Source: MED-G116 sp038107835 (GTDB lineage Bacteria; Pseudomonadota; Alphaproteobacteria; Puniceispirillales; Puniceispirillaceae). Taken from it: 64,000 bases of DNA. The stretch spans positions 40,099-104,098 of the forward strand of contig JAYNHH010000006.1 in the NCBI GenBank assembly GCA_038107835.1, written 5' to 3'. How positions within the stretch are numbered: position 1 is the stretch's first letter; every line of letters starts with the position of its first letter. Shown piece after piece: positions 18,980 through 27,614 of the stretch. Under the pieces are notes generated by a model. That model saw nothing but the letters and a program-made list of their open reading frames with translations. It was not told where the DNA came from and did not search any database. The position numbers and the translations under genes are program-made.

Positions 18980-19489
18980 ATGTACTGGAAACTCAGACTG
19001 CTTCTGCTGTTCAGTCTCGCCCTTGCAATGCCGCATGGCACACAGGCGACGGAGACGACAATCGCCCCGTTTGCCCTGTCCGGGCAGGTCGGGGTGACAC
19101 GGGTGTCTGATGGTGATTCCCTGCGCAGCGGCAGGCTGAAAATTCGTCTGTTCGGAATCGATGCCCCGGAACTCAAACAGCAGTGCGAGACTGATGATGG
19201 CTCATCCTGGTCCTGTGGGCTTGCCGCGCGCGATGCGATGCGTGACCTTACCGGCTCAGCCCCACAGCTCAGCTGTCATCTGCGTGATGTTGACCGGTAT
19301 GGGCGGCTTGTCATGCAGTGTTTTGCCAATGGCCACGATATTGCGGGTGCGCTGGTGGACCAGGGTCTGGCTCTTGCCTACCGTGACTTTTCATCCGCCT
19401 ATGTGGAGAATGAAACACGCGCCGCAGCAGCGAAGCGCGGCATGTGGCAGGGGCGCTTCAGCCCGCCATGGGAATGGCGCAGGAAATGA
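18980..19489 (+). CDS. Secreted thermonuclease-like (SNase) protein
   Basis: A 169-residue protein with an N-terminal Sec signal peptide (hydrophobic LLLLFSLALAM, likely cleavage after about residue 23) and a staphylococcal nuclease fold domain. Family residues are visible: DGDSL, RLFGIDAPE with the catalytic Arg and Asp, DRYGRL, and the AAAAKRGMW helix near the end. Such proteins cut DNA or RNA with calcium in the periplasm or outside the cell. Its upstream region is only partly known because of the gap; no strong ribosome binding site is seen before the ATG. Confidence 0.88.
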   Translation: MYWKLRLLLLFSLALAMPHGTQATETTIAPFALSGQVGVTRVSDGDSLRSGRLKIRLFGIDAPELKQQCETDDGSSWSCGLAARDAMRDLTGSAPQLSCHLRDVDRYGRLVMQCFANGHDIAGALVDQGLALAYRDFSSAYVENETRAAAAKRGMWQGRFSPPWEWRRK

Positions 19490-19605
19490 CCCCGGCCAGA
19501 GGATGAAATCAGCAATATTTGCCAAAAGGCCGGAAAACCGCCTGACAAAGTCCAAGCGATTTGGCATATTGCACACAGCAAATCCAGACAGAACGGAGCC
19601 ACATC

Positions 19606-19815
19606 ATGGCTGACGAAGATCGCATTACCATTATCGCCGAGAGTTTTGAGGCGGCAGCGCTTGAGTTTCACCGGCGCAATCTGGCGTCCGAGGGCTATCG
19701 CATGGCAGGACCGATCTCCATGCAACGCTTCGAGTTGATGAATGGCCCGAAACGCGAGCATCTGTTCGATGGCAACCCGATGTTTGCAGTGACCTTCGCC
19801 AAGGACGGATCATAA
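19606..19815 (+). CDS. Small hypothetical protein
   Basis: A 69-residue protein; I chose the ATG at 19606 because a CGGAG ribosome binding site lies about 10 bases upstream, while the frame itself opens at 19561. It begins MADEDRITIIAESFEAAALEF and has no signal peptide or membrane segment. A central SEGYRMAGPI and end MFAVTFAKDG suggest a small alpha/beta domain. I do not recognise the family. It is convergent with the DUF1489 gene. Confidence 0.6.
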   Translation: MADEDRITIIAESFEAAALEFHRRNLASEGYRMAGPISMQRFELMNGPKREHLFDGNPMFAVTFAKDGS

Positions 19816-19903
19816 ACTAAAGGCAGCGGCTCCGCATCTTTGCCAGCAGGTCCAGTCGATCAGGGTAGAGGGTCGCAGGATTGCGAAGGGCTGTCATATG
19901 CGG

Positions 19904-20323
19904 CTAGAGCAGGCCAAGCTCGCGCAGTTCCGCTGCCATCTCGGCCGGCATCGCCTCGCCAGTATCGGCGCTGACAGGGCTGTCGGCTGGCGCGTCCTTT
20001 GCCTCAAGATATCGCCAGCCCTGAAAAATCCGCACCCGCAGCGGTTCAACCGCAATCAAGTCCGCGGCAAGTACAATGCCGCAGGCAGGACGCCCATCGG
20101 CGCGCTGCATCGCACGCAGCTCGGTGATTGGCTGGCGGGCGCACATCAAGCCCTTGATCACCCAGAAAATGGAACCACCGTCAAGCACCTCCTGCCCACG
20201 GCGCGGCGTATTGCGCGTCACATGGATCAGTTCCATGCCCGCGGCAAGGCGCGCTGCCTGCCATTCCCGCAGATTGGCGAGCGAGGCCGAACCAACAGAG
20301 AGTTTTTTCAGGTGAACAGTCAT
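19904..20323 (-). CDS. DUF1489 family protein
   Basis: A 139-residue protein of the DUF1489 family, which as far as I know is largely alphaproteobacterial and has no established function. Family features visible are the opening LKKLSVGSASLANLREWQ, HVTRNTPRRGQEVLDGGSIFWVIKG in the middle and a conserved QPITELRAMQRADG. The start at 20323 is preferred over 20335 because the family normally starts near here and a GTGAG element precedes it. It lies 107 bases downstream of mgtE on the same strand. Confidence 0.85.
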   Translation of the reverse strand: MTVHLKKLSVGSASLANLREWQAARLAAGMELIHVTRNTPRRGQEVLDGGSIFWVIKGLMCARQPITELRAMQRADGRPACGIVLAADLIAVEPLRVRIFQGWRYLEAKDAPADSPVSADTGEAMPAEMAAELRELGLL

Positions 20324-20430
20324 GGATCTCACCATTGCGTCATCATCAGCAGATGGGCAGCTGATCGGGTCAAAAAAAGGGGAGGCAAAAAATATTCAGC
20401 CACACCATCGCGCAAGGCCAGGTCAGAATG

Positions 20431-21840
20431 CTAGATCAGATAGAGTGCCGCCAGCCCCAAAAAGACAAAGAACCCGACGACATCGGTAATGGTGGTGATA
20501 AAGACGCTTGACGCCACCGCAGGATCAACACCAAGACGCACCAGCCCGAGCGGCACCAGCGTTCCACTGAGCCCGGCAATCATCATATTGGCGAACATCG
20601 CGACGGCCATCACCGCCGCGATATCGGCATTGTTGAACCACAGAAACGCCATTGTCGCCGAGAGCATCGCAAAAACCACACCGTTGAGCGCGGCAACCAG
20701 CAGTTCGCGCCACACAAAGGCCATCGCGGCATCGCGGTCCAACTGGCGAAGGGCAATGGCCCGCACCGCAACAGTCACGGTCTGGGTTCCGGCATTGCCC
20801 CCCATCGAGGCAACGATCGGCATCAGAATGGCAAGCGCCACGAGCTGTTCAATGGTCGCGTCGAACAGACCAATCACCGCCGAGGCGATAATCGCCGTAA
20901 ACAGATTGATCAACAGCCATGAGGACCGGCCCTGCAGCGTGTCCCAGAGGCTTGAGCGGACATTCGCCTCGCCGACACCAGCCAGCGCCATCAAATCCTC
21001 CGCCGCCTCCTCGTCGATCACATCAATGATGTCGTCAATGGTGATCATGCCGACCAGACGGCCATAATCATCAACCACACCGGCGCAGACCATGCCGTAG
21101 CGGCGGAACAGGATCGAGACCTCCTCCTGATCCATGGTCACCGGAATCTTCCGGAAATCGGTTTCCATGATCTCCGAAATGCGCCGCGGACGCTGCGCGC
21201 GCAACAGTTTGCTCAGACGCACCTCACCCACCATGTTGCGTGCCGCATCGACAACAAAGATCAGGTAGAATTCCTCGATGTCGAGATCCGAGGCCCGCAG
21301 AAAATCGATCGTCTGGCCGACGGTCCAGAAGGTTGGCACCGTGACAATCTCACGCTCCATCATCCGTCCGGCGGAATCCTCCGGGAACGACAGCCCCTCC
21401 TCAACCAGAACCCTGTCCTCGGCAGGTAGTGCTGCCAGCACATCATCAATCTCGTCCTGTTCCAGCTCCTCGACAATGTTGATCGCATCATCTGTCGGCA
21501 GATCAGGCAGCTGGCGCGCCAGTGCCGCCACACCCATGACGTCCACAATTTCCTCGCGCGTTGCCTCGTCGAGATAGGACAGCATTTCGGCATCGAGATC
21601 ATCGCCGAGCATCCGCACCAAATCCTCGGCCTTGCGCGTTGGAAGCCGTTCAAGAAGATCAGCCTGGTCGGCAGGGTGCAGCGGCGCGACCAGCGCCCGT
21701 GCGCGGCTTTCCAACTGCCTGTCCACAGCAGCCACAATCGCTCCCTCGACCTTTGGCGTCAGGCCATAAAGCGACGCCAGCCGGTCTCCCGCCTCATCCT
21801 TGCGTTCACCGCGATCATTATGGTCTGCAGCGCCTGCCAT
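20431..21840 (-). CDS. mgtE: Magnesium transporter MgtE
   Basis: A 469-residue Mg2+ channel/transporter. It has the N-terminal MgtE domain (about residues 40-145, HPADQADLLERLP), two CBS domains (about 150-280) that sense cytosolic Mg2+, and a five-helix membrane domain with the pore signature (PIVASMGGNAGTQ). The start at 21840 is supported by an AGAGGAG ribosome binding site 8 bases upstream; the frame also opens at 21888. The region between this gene and the regulator at 22050 contains a perfect 17-base palindrome. Confidence 0.95.
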   Translation of the reverse strand: MAGAADHNDRGERKDEAGDRLASLYGLTPKVEGAIVAAVDRQLESRARALVAPLHPADQADLLERLPTRKAEDLVRMLGDDLDAEMLSYLDEATREEIVDVMGVAALARQLPDLPTDDAINIVEELEQDEIDDVLAALPAEDRVLVEEGLSFPEDSAGRMMEREIVTVPTFWTVGQTIDFLRASDLDIEEFYLIFVVDAARNMVGEVRLSKLLRAQRPRRISEIMETDFRKIPVTMDQEEVSILFRRYGMVCAGVVDDYGRLVGMITIDDIIDVIDEEAAEDLMALAGVGEANVRSSLWDTLQGRSSWLLINLFTAIIASAVIGLFDATIEQLVALAILMPIVASMGGNAGTQTVTVAVRAIALRQLDRDAAMAFVWRELLVAALNGVVFAMLSATMAFLWFNNADIAAVMAVAMFANMMIAGLSGTLVPLGLVRLGVDPAVASSVFITTITDVVGFFVFLGLAALYLI

Positions 21841-21986
21841 GATCCGCTCCTCTGGGGCCGTCCGGACGTCGAAAGCCAGCCCGGACAACGCCTCTATCCT
21901 AGCAGAGTAAACAGGTGAAGAAAACCGAACCGCCGGTGGCGGAACCCAAGTGTAATTTTATTACCCAAGCCAGCAGCGCAATGGAA

Positions 21987-22003
21987 ATGAAATATTATTT
22001 CAT
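21987..22003. repeat. 17-bp palindrome upstream of mgtE
   Basis: The sequence ATGAAATATTATTTCAT is a perfect palindrome around a central T, in the 209-base space between mgtE and the ScfR-like regulator. It could be an operator for mgtE or a small hairpin at the end of the regulator gene. No T-run follows, so a terminator is less likely. Confidence 0.4.
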
Positions 22004-22049
22004 GGAAATCCCAGCCGGCCGCCAATTCTTTGACAGGCCGGCACAGCGA

Positions 22050-23480
22050 TCATTGTCTCAATCCAAGGTCATACAGGCCGATCCGCCGCATTGGCCCATC
22101 GAACCTCACATCATGACCAACCGGTGGGTGCGCCCGCTGTGTGCATTCCATGCGCTCACAGACGGCACAGCCAATACCGATGGGATCAAGGGCCGATCCC
22201 TTCACCTGGGCCAGCTGGTCGGCATATACAATATCGCGTGCATGGTGCATCTCACAGCCAAGCGCCACGGCAAACTCCGGTGCCGGCTCATCTGGCCGCG
22301 ACCAGATACGTGGCACAGTGCGGGCGATGGTGAAGAATTTCTGGCCATTCGGCAATTCGGCTGCCTGAAAGAGCAACTGCTCGGGCGTGCGAAAAGCCTT
22401 GTGTATATTCCATTTCGGGCAGGTACCGCCATGTTTGGCAAACTGCATTCCGCCAGCGGCAAGCCGTTTCGAGATATTGCCCGCATCATCAACCCTGACA
22501 AAGAAGAAGGGAATGCCCCGCGCCGTCGGCGCATTCAGACTGGTCAGGCGGTGACAGACCTGCTCAAAACTGGCACCAAACCGGCGTCCAAGCAGATCAA
22601 GGTCATAGCGCAGTTCCTTTGCCGCCTCGAGAAAAGCGTCATAGGGCATCATCACGGCCGCGGCAAAATAACCAGCCAATGTCATCCGTAACAGCGAACG
22701 ACAGGCCGCGTCCTCAATGTCATGCTGGGCGCATTCAGCGTCAAGCTGCTCGGCCTGGCTTACAAGCGCCAGCTGGACAAGCAGATGGAACTGCCGCTGC
22801 GGCCGGCGCAGCGCTTCACTGAGCAGAATTTCCCGGCGGTGCTGATCATAGCGGCGCAGCTGCGACCCCATCACCGCAACGGGGATGATCCGGACACGCA
22901 GGCCCAGCATCTCATCGGCATAGCCGACAAGACTCTCCATCAGCGCGTCAGCATGCCCTGCGCCCCCAACCGTCGTATTCGCGCGAAAGACGTCCGCCGC
23001 TTCCTCGATGATCGCAAAATAATTGTTCGCCTGCTGCAACACATCACGGATCCGCTCAACAGGGTTGTTCGTCTCGACACCGCCGCGCCCGTCACCGGCG
23101 GCGACCTCAAGCTCGGCACGCACCTTGCGATAGGCCTCAAACAGATTGATCACCCCGCGCGCCGCGCCCGGTGCCGCCGTGATCATATCCTGCAATTCAC
23201 GCCGCGAAATGCGCTCGCCTGCCAGGACCGGGTCGGCAAAGACTTCGGTCAGTTCGGTCGACAGCGCCGCGCTGTCATCCTCGGCAAATTCCTTCAGGTC
23301 AATGTCGAAGGCGCTGCCAAGGCGCAACAGCAGGCTGACAGTCAAGGGCCGTTGATTATGTTCAAGCAGGTTCAGATAAGATGGGCTGATGTCGAGGGTT
23401 TCCGCCATCGCCGTCTGTGACAGATCGATCGATTGACGAAAGCGGCGCAATTTATGCCCGACAAGAATTTTTTCCTGCAT
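22050..23480 (-). CDS. ScfR/RamB-type HTH regulator (ImmA/IrrE + DUF2083)
   Basis: A 476-residue regulator with an N-terminal Cro/C1 HTH (about residues 5-65, TAMAETLDISPSYLNLLEHNQ), a middle region related to ImmA/IrrE and a C-terminal short-chain fatty-acyl regulator domain (DUF2083) that ends with the cysteine motif CAVCERMECTQR. Known relatives (RamB, ScfRs) sense acyl-CoA-type metabolites and control acetate, propionate and glyoxylate genes. It is divergent from isocitrate lyase, which is a known RamB target, so it most likely controls aceA. The start is set at 23480 by a GAGAAGGGAT site right upstream; the frame runs on to 23810 but that extension is not conserved in character. Confidence 0.88.
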   Translation of the reverse strand: MQEKILVGHKLRRFRQSIDLSQTAMAETLDISPSYLNLLEHNQRPLTVSLLLRLGSAFDIDLKEFAEDDSAALSTELTEVFADPVLAGERISRRELQDMITAAPGAARGVINLFEAYRKVRAELEVAAGDGRGGVETNNPVERIRDVLQQANNYFAIIEEAADVFRANTTVGGAGHADALMESLVGYADEMLGLRVRIIPVAVMGSQLRRYDQHRREILLSEALRRPQRQFHLLVQLALVSQAEQLDAECAQHDIEDAACRSLLRMTLAGYFAAAVMMPYDAFLEAAKELRYDLDLLGRRFGASFEQVCHRLTSLNAPTARGIPFFFVRVDDAGNISKRLAAGGMQFAKHGGTCPKWNIHKAFRTPEQLLFQAAELPNGQKFFTIARTVPRIWSRPDEPAPEFAVALGCEMHHARDIVYADQLAQVKGSALDPIGIGCAVCERMECTQRAHPPVGHDVRFDGPMRRIGLYDLGLRQ

Positions 23481-23731
23481 ATCCCTTCTCCTCAACCGCG
23501 GCGATCTGGCGCGTAAGCCGACACAATGCAAATCTGTCCGGAATGCAAATCTGTACGGTTTGTAAAAACACCATGAATGTAAAATTGAAAATTGAAAATG
23601 TAAAGTTTTTACTATTTTCATATTTGCACTTTTTTCCTCGTCTGCAACGTCAGGCTGGGCTACCAAGGGGTTGGTATTTCGGCGCGCCGGGGCGCGTCTA
23701 TTGATGACTCTCTGCATGAAGGAACAGGGCC
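23481..23731. promoter_or_regulatory. aceA/scfR divergent control region with TGCA boxes
   Basis: This AT-rich intergenic region holds a 13-base direct repeat AATGCAAATCTGT at 23525-23537 and 23542-23554, and an inverted copy of the core, ATATTTGCAC, at 23620-23629. RamB-type regulators are known to bind TTTGCAAA-like sequences, so these are good operator candidates. A second kind of repeat, AATGTAAA, occurs at about 23576 and 23596. The aceA ribosome binding site (GAAGGAA) lies at the right end. Confidence 0.5.
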
Positions 23732-25048
23732 ATGACAAACAGACCAGATGAGAGAAGAGCTTTCGAGGAACATACAGGTGCAAAGGCCGGACGTTTCGAC
23801 GGTGTCGCACGCGACTATTCCATGGAAGATGTCAAAAAGCTGTCTGGGTCAGTACCGATCGAACACTCCCTGGCCCGGCATGGTGCAAATAAGCTGTGGG
23901 ACCTCCTGCACACCGAGGATTACGTGCACTCACTTGGCGCCATGTCGGGAAACCAGGCGATGCAGATGGTGCGGGCAGGCCTGAAGGCGATCTATCTGTC
24001 AGGCTGGCAGGTTGCCGCCGACGCCAACACCGCCGGTGCCATGTATCCCGACCAGTCACTCTATCCGGCCAATTCCGGGCCGGAACTGGCACGCAAGATC
24101 AACCGCACCCTGCAGCGCGCCGATCAGATCCAGACGCTTGAGGGAACAGGCGACATCGATTGGTTTGCGCCGATTGTGGCAGACGCCGAGGCCGGTTTTG
24201 GCGGCGCGCTGAATGCGTTTGAGCTGACCCGCAGCTATATCGAGGCGGGCGCTGCCGGCGTGCATTTCGAGGACCAGCTGGCTTCTGAAAAGAAATGCGG
24301 CCATATGGGTGGCAAGGTTCTGATCCCCGTGCAGCAGCATGTCGCCAATCTCAATGCGGCGCGTCTGGCCGCCGACACGGCTGGCGTGCCGACAATGGTC
24401 GTCGCCCGGACCGACGCGGAGAGCGCAAAGCTGATCACATCCGACATCGATGAGCGTGATCACCGCTTCCTGACCGGGGAGCGGACCGAGGAAGGCTTCT
24501 TCCGCCTCGACCCGAAGGATGCGTTCGAGCGCTGTGTCGTCCGTGGCAACGCCTTTGCCGAATATGCCGATCTTCTGTGGATGGAAACATCAACTCCCGA
24601 TCTCGATCAGGCAAAACGCTTTGCCGAAGCGATCCACAGGGAACATCCGAACCAGATGCTGGCCTATAACTGCTCACCAAGTTTCAACTGGTCGGCCAAC
24701 CTGTCACAGGATGATATCGCCCGCTTCCAGCGTGAAATTGGCGCAATGGGGTATAAATACCAGTTCATCACACTCGCCGGCTTCCACTCAATGAACTACT
24801 CAATGTTCGAGCTCGCCTCCGGCTATCGTGACCGGGGCATGGCCGCCTATTGCGAATTGCAGAATGCCGAGTTTGACGCCGAGGATCGCGGCTACACCGC
24901 AACCCGCCACCAGCGCGAGGTTGGTGCCGGCTGGTTTGATGCCATCTCGGTCGCCGTCAAAGGCGGGCAATCCGCAACAACGGCGATGGATGATTCAACT
25001 GAGGAGGCACAGTTCCAGGCCGAGGAAAAGCCTGTAGCAGCCGAATAG
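23732..25048 (+). CDS. aceA: Isocitrate lyase
   Basis: A 438-residue enzyme that splits isocitrate to succinate and glyoxylate, the first glyoxylate-shunt step, allowing growth on acetate and fatty acids. The active-site loop KKCGHMGGKV is intact (near residues 187-196), as are RTDAES and the YNCSPSFNW motif. Length matches the E. coli-type enzyme. The start has a good GAAGGAA site. It is divergent from an ScfR-type regulator and convergent with a glycerate kinase/hydroxyacid dehydrogenase pair. No malate synthase gene lies in this window. Confidence 0.97.
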   Translation: MTNRPDERRAFEEHTGAKAGRFDGVARDYSMEDVKKLSGSVPIEHSLARHGANKLWDLLHTEDYVHSLGAMSGNQAMQMVRAGLKAIYLSGWQVAADANTAGAMYPDQSLYPANSGPELARKINRTLQRADQIQTLEGTGDIDWFAPIVADAEAGFGGALNAFELTRSYIEAGAAGVHFEDQLASEKKCGHMGGKVLIPVQQHVANLNAARLAADTAGVPTMVVARTDAESAKLITSDIDERDHRFLTGERTEEGFFRLDPKDAFERCVVRGNAFAEYADLLWMETSTPDLDQAKRFAEAIHREHPNQMLAYNCSPSFNWSANLSQDDIARFQREIGAMGYKYQFITLAGFHSMNYSMFELASGYRDRGMAAYCELQNAEFDAEDRGYTATRHQREVGAGWFDAISVAVKGGQSATTAMDDSTEEAQFQAEEKPVAAE

Positions 25049-25138
25049 GAAAGAAGAGTTCAGTTCCTGTTCAGACACAAGGATGATGCCGTGAGGCCTG
25101 GGGGGGTCGCCCGGCATCGTCACTGAACGGGCCTCGAG

Positions 25139-25177
25139 AACCGGAAGGGGTTTTTTGCTTTTCCCCTTCCGGTTTTT
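25139..25177 (+). terminator. Rho-independent terminator of aceA
   Basis: A 12-base-pair stem (AACCGGAAGGGG at 25139-25150 with CCCCTTCCGGTT at 25163-25174), a 12-base T-rich loop and a following T-run make a strong terminator 90 bases after aceA. On the opposite strand it has no good T-tract. Confidence 0.8.
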
Positions 25178-25182
25178 CACGT

Positions 25183-25219
25183 CGGGGCGGTTTTTTCATG
25201 CCGGGGCGGTTTTTTCATG
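25183..25219. repeat. 18-bp tandem duplication at gene end
   Basis: The 18 bases CGGGGCGGTTTTTTCATG occur at 25183-25200 and again at 25202-25219, one base apart. The second copy overlaps the stop codon of the glycerate kinase. It looks like a recent slip duplication; the copies could also add to transcription stop signals. Confidence 0.7.
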
Positions 25220-26516
25220 GCAGGGCGATGACAATCGCCAGATCACCCAAATTTGTTCCCGTCGGCGGCACTTTCAAAAGCTGGTCATGCGCTGCAAGGT
25301 AGTGATAGCTGTCATGGTCTGCCAATGCCCGTATCGCGGCCAGCTGATCAAAAGATGAGCCGGATGCAATGATGGCACCGGCTGCGTCCGTCGGACCATC
25401 GCGCCCATCAGTTCCACCAGCCAGAATCAGCCATCGCGCCGGCGGCTTTGCCATGGTGGCCATTTCATCGGCAAAGGCAAGCGCCAGCTCCTGTGACCGG
25501 CCACCCTTGCCGCCCGGCACACTGCCAAGCGAAACTGTCGTCTCACCGCCGGTAACACCATAGACCATCTGCCTGTGATGGCGCATACGGGCGGTGATGC
25601 GGCGGGCCAGTTCGCGGCCACACTCAGCCGCCTCACCGGCGAGCGGACCCATGGCCTCACCAGCACTGTCAAAGGCCGTCGCCAGACTTCTGGCGGCAGC
25701 ATCCTGACACAGCGCGTTGCTGGCCAGGATCCGGCTTGTCACATGGGCGATATCAGCCTCACCGGGCCGGACCGGCTGGTCAGCCGCCCCCCCACACAGC
25801 GCCTCGACATGGCGCGCGACGAAATCCAGCCTGTCAAGCCCGGCATCGGTAATCAGTGAGACCGCCACCTCAAGCGGCACCGGATCGCCAACCGCCGGAC
25901 CGCTTGCAATGGATTCCAGCCTGTCTTCCGGCACATCCGAGAGCAGCAACTGGGTGATTTTTGCCGGATGCGCGAGCCTGGCAAGACGCCCACCCTTCAG
26001 GGTGGAGAACAGCCGCCTGATCGCATTCATCTGGTGGATATCCATCCCACTGGCAAGCAGCGCCTCATTGAGCTGTTGCTTTTCCGCCAGCGAAACGCCC
26101 GGCACCGGGGCCGGCAACAGGGCTGAGCCACCACCGCTGATCAGCAGCAGCAGATGGTCATCGCCTGTCAGGCCTCTAGCCATTTGCGTCACGGCCGAGG
26201 CCGCCGCCAGCCCCCGTTCATCGGGAACCGGATGGGCGCTTGCGTGACAATCCATGCCATCGACAACCACGAAATTCTCATCATTTGTGACAATGATGCC
26301 CGGAACATCCGGACCGATTGCACCAGAACCGCGCGCGGCAATCGCCATCGCCGCCGCCGCCTTGCCGATGGCAATGATCGCTGTCACCGGGGTGGTGATT
26401 TTGGCCACCGCACCGCCAGTCAGGCTGGCTGGATGCCCGGCATCAAGCGCAGCGGTAAAGGCAGCACGGGCTGCCTGCTGCCAGCCCTGCAGATTGTCAG
26501 CCTTTCCCGACATCAT
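25215..26516 (-). CDS. Glycerate 2-kinase, type II (MOFRL/GckA-TtuD family)
   Basis: A 433-residue kinase of the DUF4147/MOFRL family that makes 2-phosphoglycerate from glycerate and ATP. Visible motifs include the N-terminal sugar-kinase-like domain, SGGGSALLPAPV near residue 135, and the C-terminal MOFRL region with GGTDGRDGPTDAAGA. It overlaps the upstream hydroxyacid dehydrogenase by 4 bases, so the two are likely co-translated. Together they would turn hydroxypyruvate (or glyoxylate-derived carbon) into 2-phosphoglycerate, which fits the nearby aceA. Confidence 0.9.
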   Translation of the reverse strand: MMSGKADNLQGWQQAARAAFTAALDAGHPASLTGGAVAKITTPVTAIIAIGKAAAAMAIAARGSGAIGPDVPGIIVTNDENFVVVDGMDCHASAHPVPDERGLAAASAVTQMARGLTGDDHLLLLISGGGSALLPAPVPGVSLAEKQQLNEALLASGMDIHQMNAIRRLFSTLKGGRLARLAHPAKITQLLLSDVPEDRLESIASGPAVGDPVPLEVAVSLITDAGLDRLDFVARHVEALCGGAADQPVRPGEADIAHVTSRILASNALCQDAAARSLATAFDSAGEAMGPLAGEAAECGRELARRITARMRHHRQMVYGVTGGETTVSLGSVPGGKGGRSQELALAFADEMATMAKPPARWLILAGGTDGRDGPTDAAGAIIASGSSFDQLAAIRALADHDSYHYLAAHDQLLKVPPTGTNLGDLAIVIALP

Positions 26517-27487
26517 GTCACCGGGTCAATCAGATCCTGTCCGGCGGCAAAGGCGCGGGCATTTTCCACCACCTTCAGCCCCATCGCCGTGCGGCTCTCG
26601 ACAGTTGCCGACCCCAGATGCGGCAAAAGGACAGTGTTACGGGCGGCAAGAATGGCTGGATTGATCTCGGGCTCACCCTGATAGACATCCAATCCAGCAC
26701 CGCCAATGGCCCCTGCATTCAGGGCTGCGACAAGCGCCGCCTCATCAACAACGTCACCACGGGCGGTGTTGATGACATAGGCGCCCTCATGCAGTGCCGC
26801 GAGCGCTTCAGCACCCAGAATCTGAGAGGTATCAGGGCTGGCGGCACAATGTAGGCTGACAAAATCACTGGCGGCACACACTTCGGCAACACTGCCCATC
26901 TGCACCGCCTTCATATCATCGACATCCCCGACAGGCGAGCGGTTGTAAAAACATATCTGCATGCCAAAGCCGAAATGCGCCCGGCGGGCAACCGCCTTGC
27001 CAATCCGGCCCATCCCGATAATGCCAAGCTGTTTGCCGGTCATCGCCCTGCCGACCAGATGGGTCGGCCGCCAGCCACCCCACTCACCGGCGCGAAGCTC
27101 ACGCTCACCCTCACCGGCACGGCGGCAGAGCATCAGCATCAGCGTCAGGGTCAAATCCGCCGTTGCATCCGTCAGCACACCAGGCGTGTTGCTGACCGGG
27201 ATTGTCTGCGCCGCGGCCGCGGCCAGATCAATATGGTTGACCCCGACACCATAATTGGCAATCAGCCGGCAACGCCCCCTGGCACCGGCAGCGATGATAT
27301 CGGCGTCGATTCTGTCAGACACAGTCGGTGCGGCGATATCATGGCTGGCAAACCCCTCGATCAAAGCCGCCTTGTCAAGCGGCGTATCCGATTTATTGAA
27401 GGTTGGTTCAAAATGGGCGCGCAGTGCGTCTTCGGCGGCTTCCGGCCAGCGGCGCGTCACAAAAATTTTCGGTTTCTCATCGCTCAT
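26513..27487 (-). CDS. D-2-hydroxyacid dehydrogenase (glyoxylate/hydroxypyruvate reductase-like)
   Basis: A 324-residue NAD(P)-dependent enzyme of the D-isomer-specific 2-hydroxyacid dehydrogenase family. The nucleotide-binding motif is GIIGMGRIGKAVA, and the catalytic residues appear as Arg in NTARGDVVDE, Glu in GEPEINP and His in LLPHLGSATVESR. The last motif is typical of glyoxylate/hydroxypyruvate reductases. It is translationally coupled to a glycerate kinase. An upstream promoter must lie in the 127 bases up to the BMP gene, which also hold a terminator. Confidence 0.9.
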   Translation of the reverse strand: MSDEKPKIFVTRRWPEAAEDALRAHFEPTFNKSDTPLDKAALIEGFASHDIAAPTVSDRIDADIIAAGARGRCRLIANYGVGVNHIDLAAAAAQTIPVSNTPGVLTDATADLTLTLMLMLCRRAGEGERELRAGEWGGWRPTHLVGRAMTGKQLGIIGMGRIGKAVARRAHFGFGMQICFYNRSPVGDVDDMKAVQMGSVAEVCAASDFVSLHCAASPDTSQILGAEALAALHEGAYVINTARGDVVDEAALVAALNAGAIGGAGLDVYQGEPEINPAILAARNTVLLPHLGSATVESRTAMGLKVVENARAFAAGQDLIDPVT

Positions 27488-27562
27488 CAGATATCAATCC
27501 CAAATTTTCAACATCAGGTTCGGCTCCAGGCATAACCCAGACAAGCAAGGAGCCAGACAGAC

Positions 27563-27598
27563 AAAGGGGGCACCGCCGGAAACGATGCCCCCCTTTTG
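27563..27598 (-). terminator. Terminator after the BMP importer operon
   Basis: A hairpin with AAAGGGGGCA at 27563-27572 pairing with TGCCCCCCTTT from 27586, followed on the minus strand by a TTTTG run. It lies 17 bases after the BMP gene stop and should end the importer operon before the hydroxyacid dehydrogenase. It has T-residues on both strands and may work both ways. Confidence 0.7.
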
Positions 27599-27614
27599 TT
27601 TACATGGCAATATA

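Noticed and set aside
23481..23810. Longer N-terminus of the ScfR-type regulator (to 23810)
   Set aside because: The extra 110 residues have no family features and the HTH starts right after the ATG at 23480 with a strong ribosome binding site.
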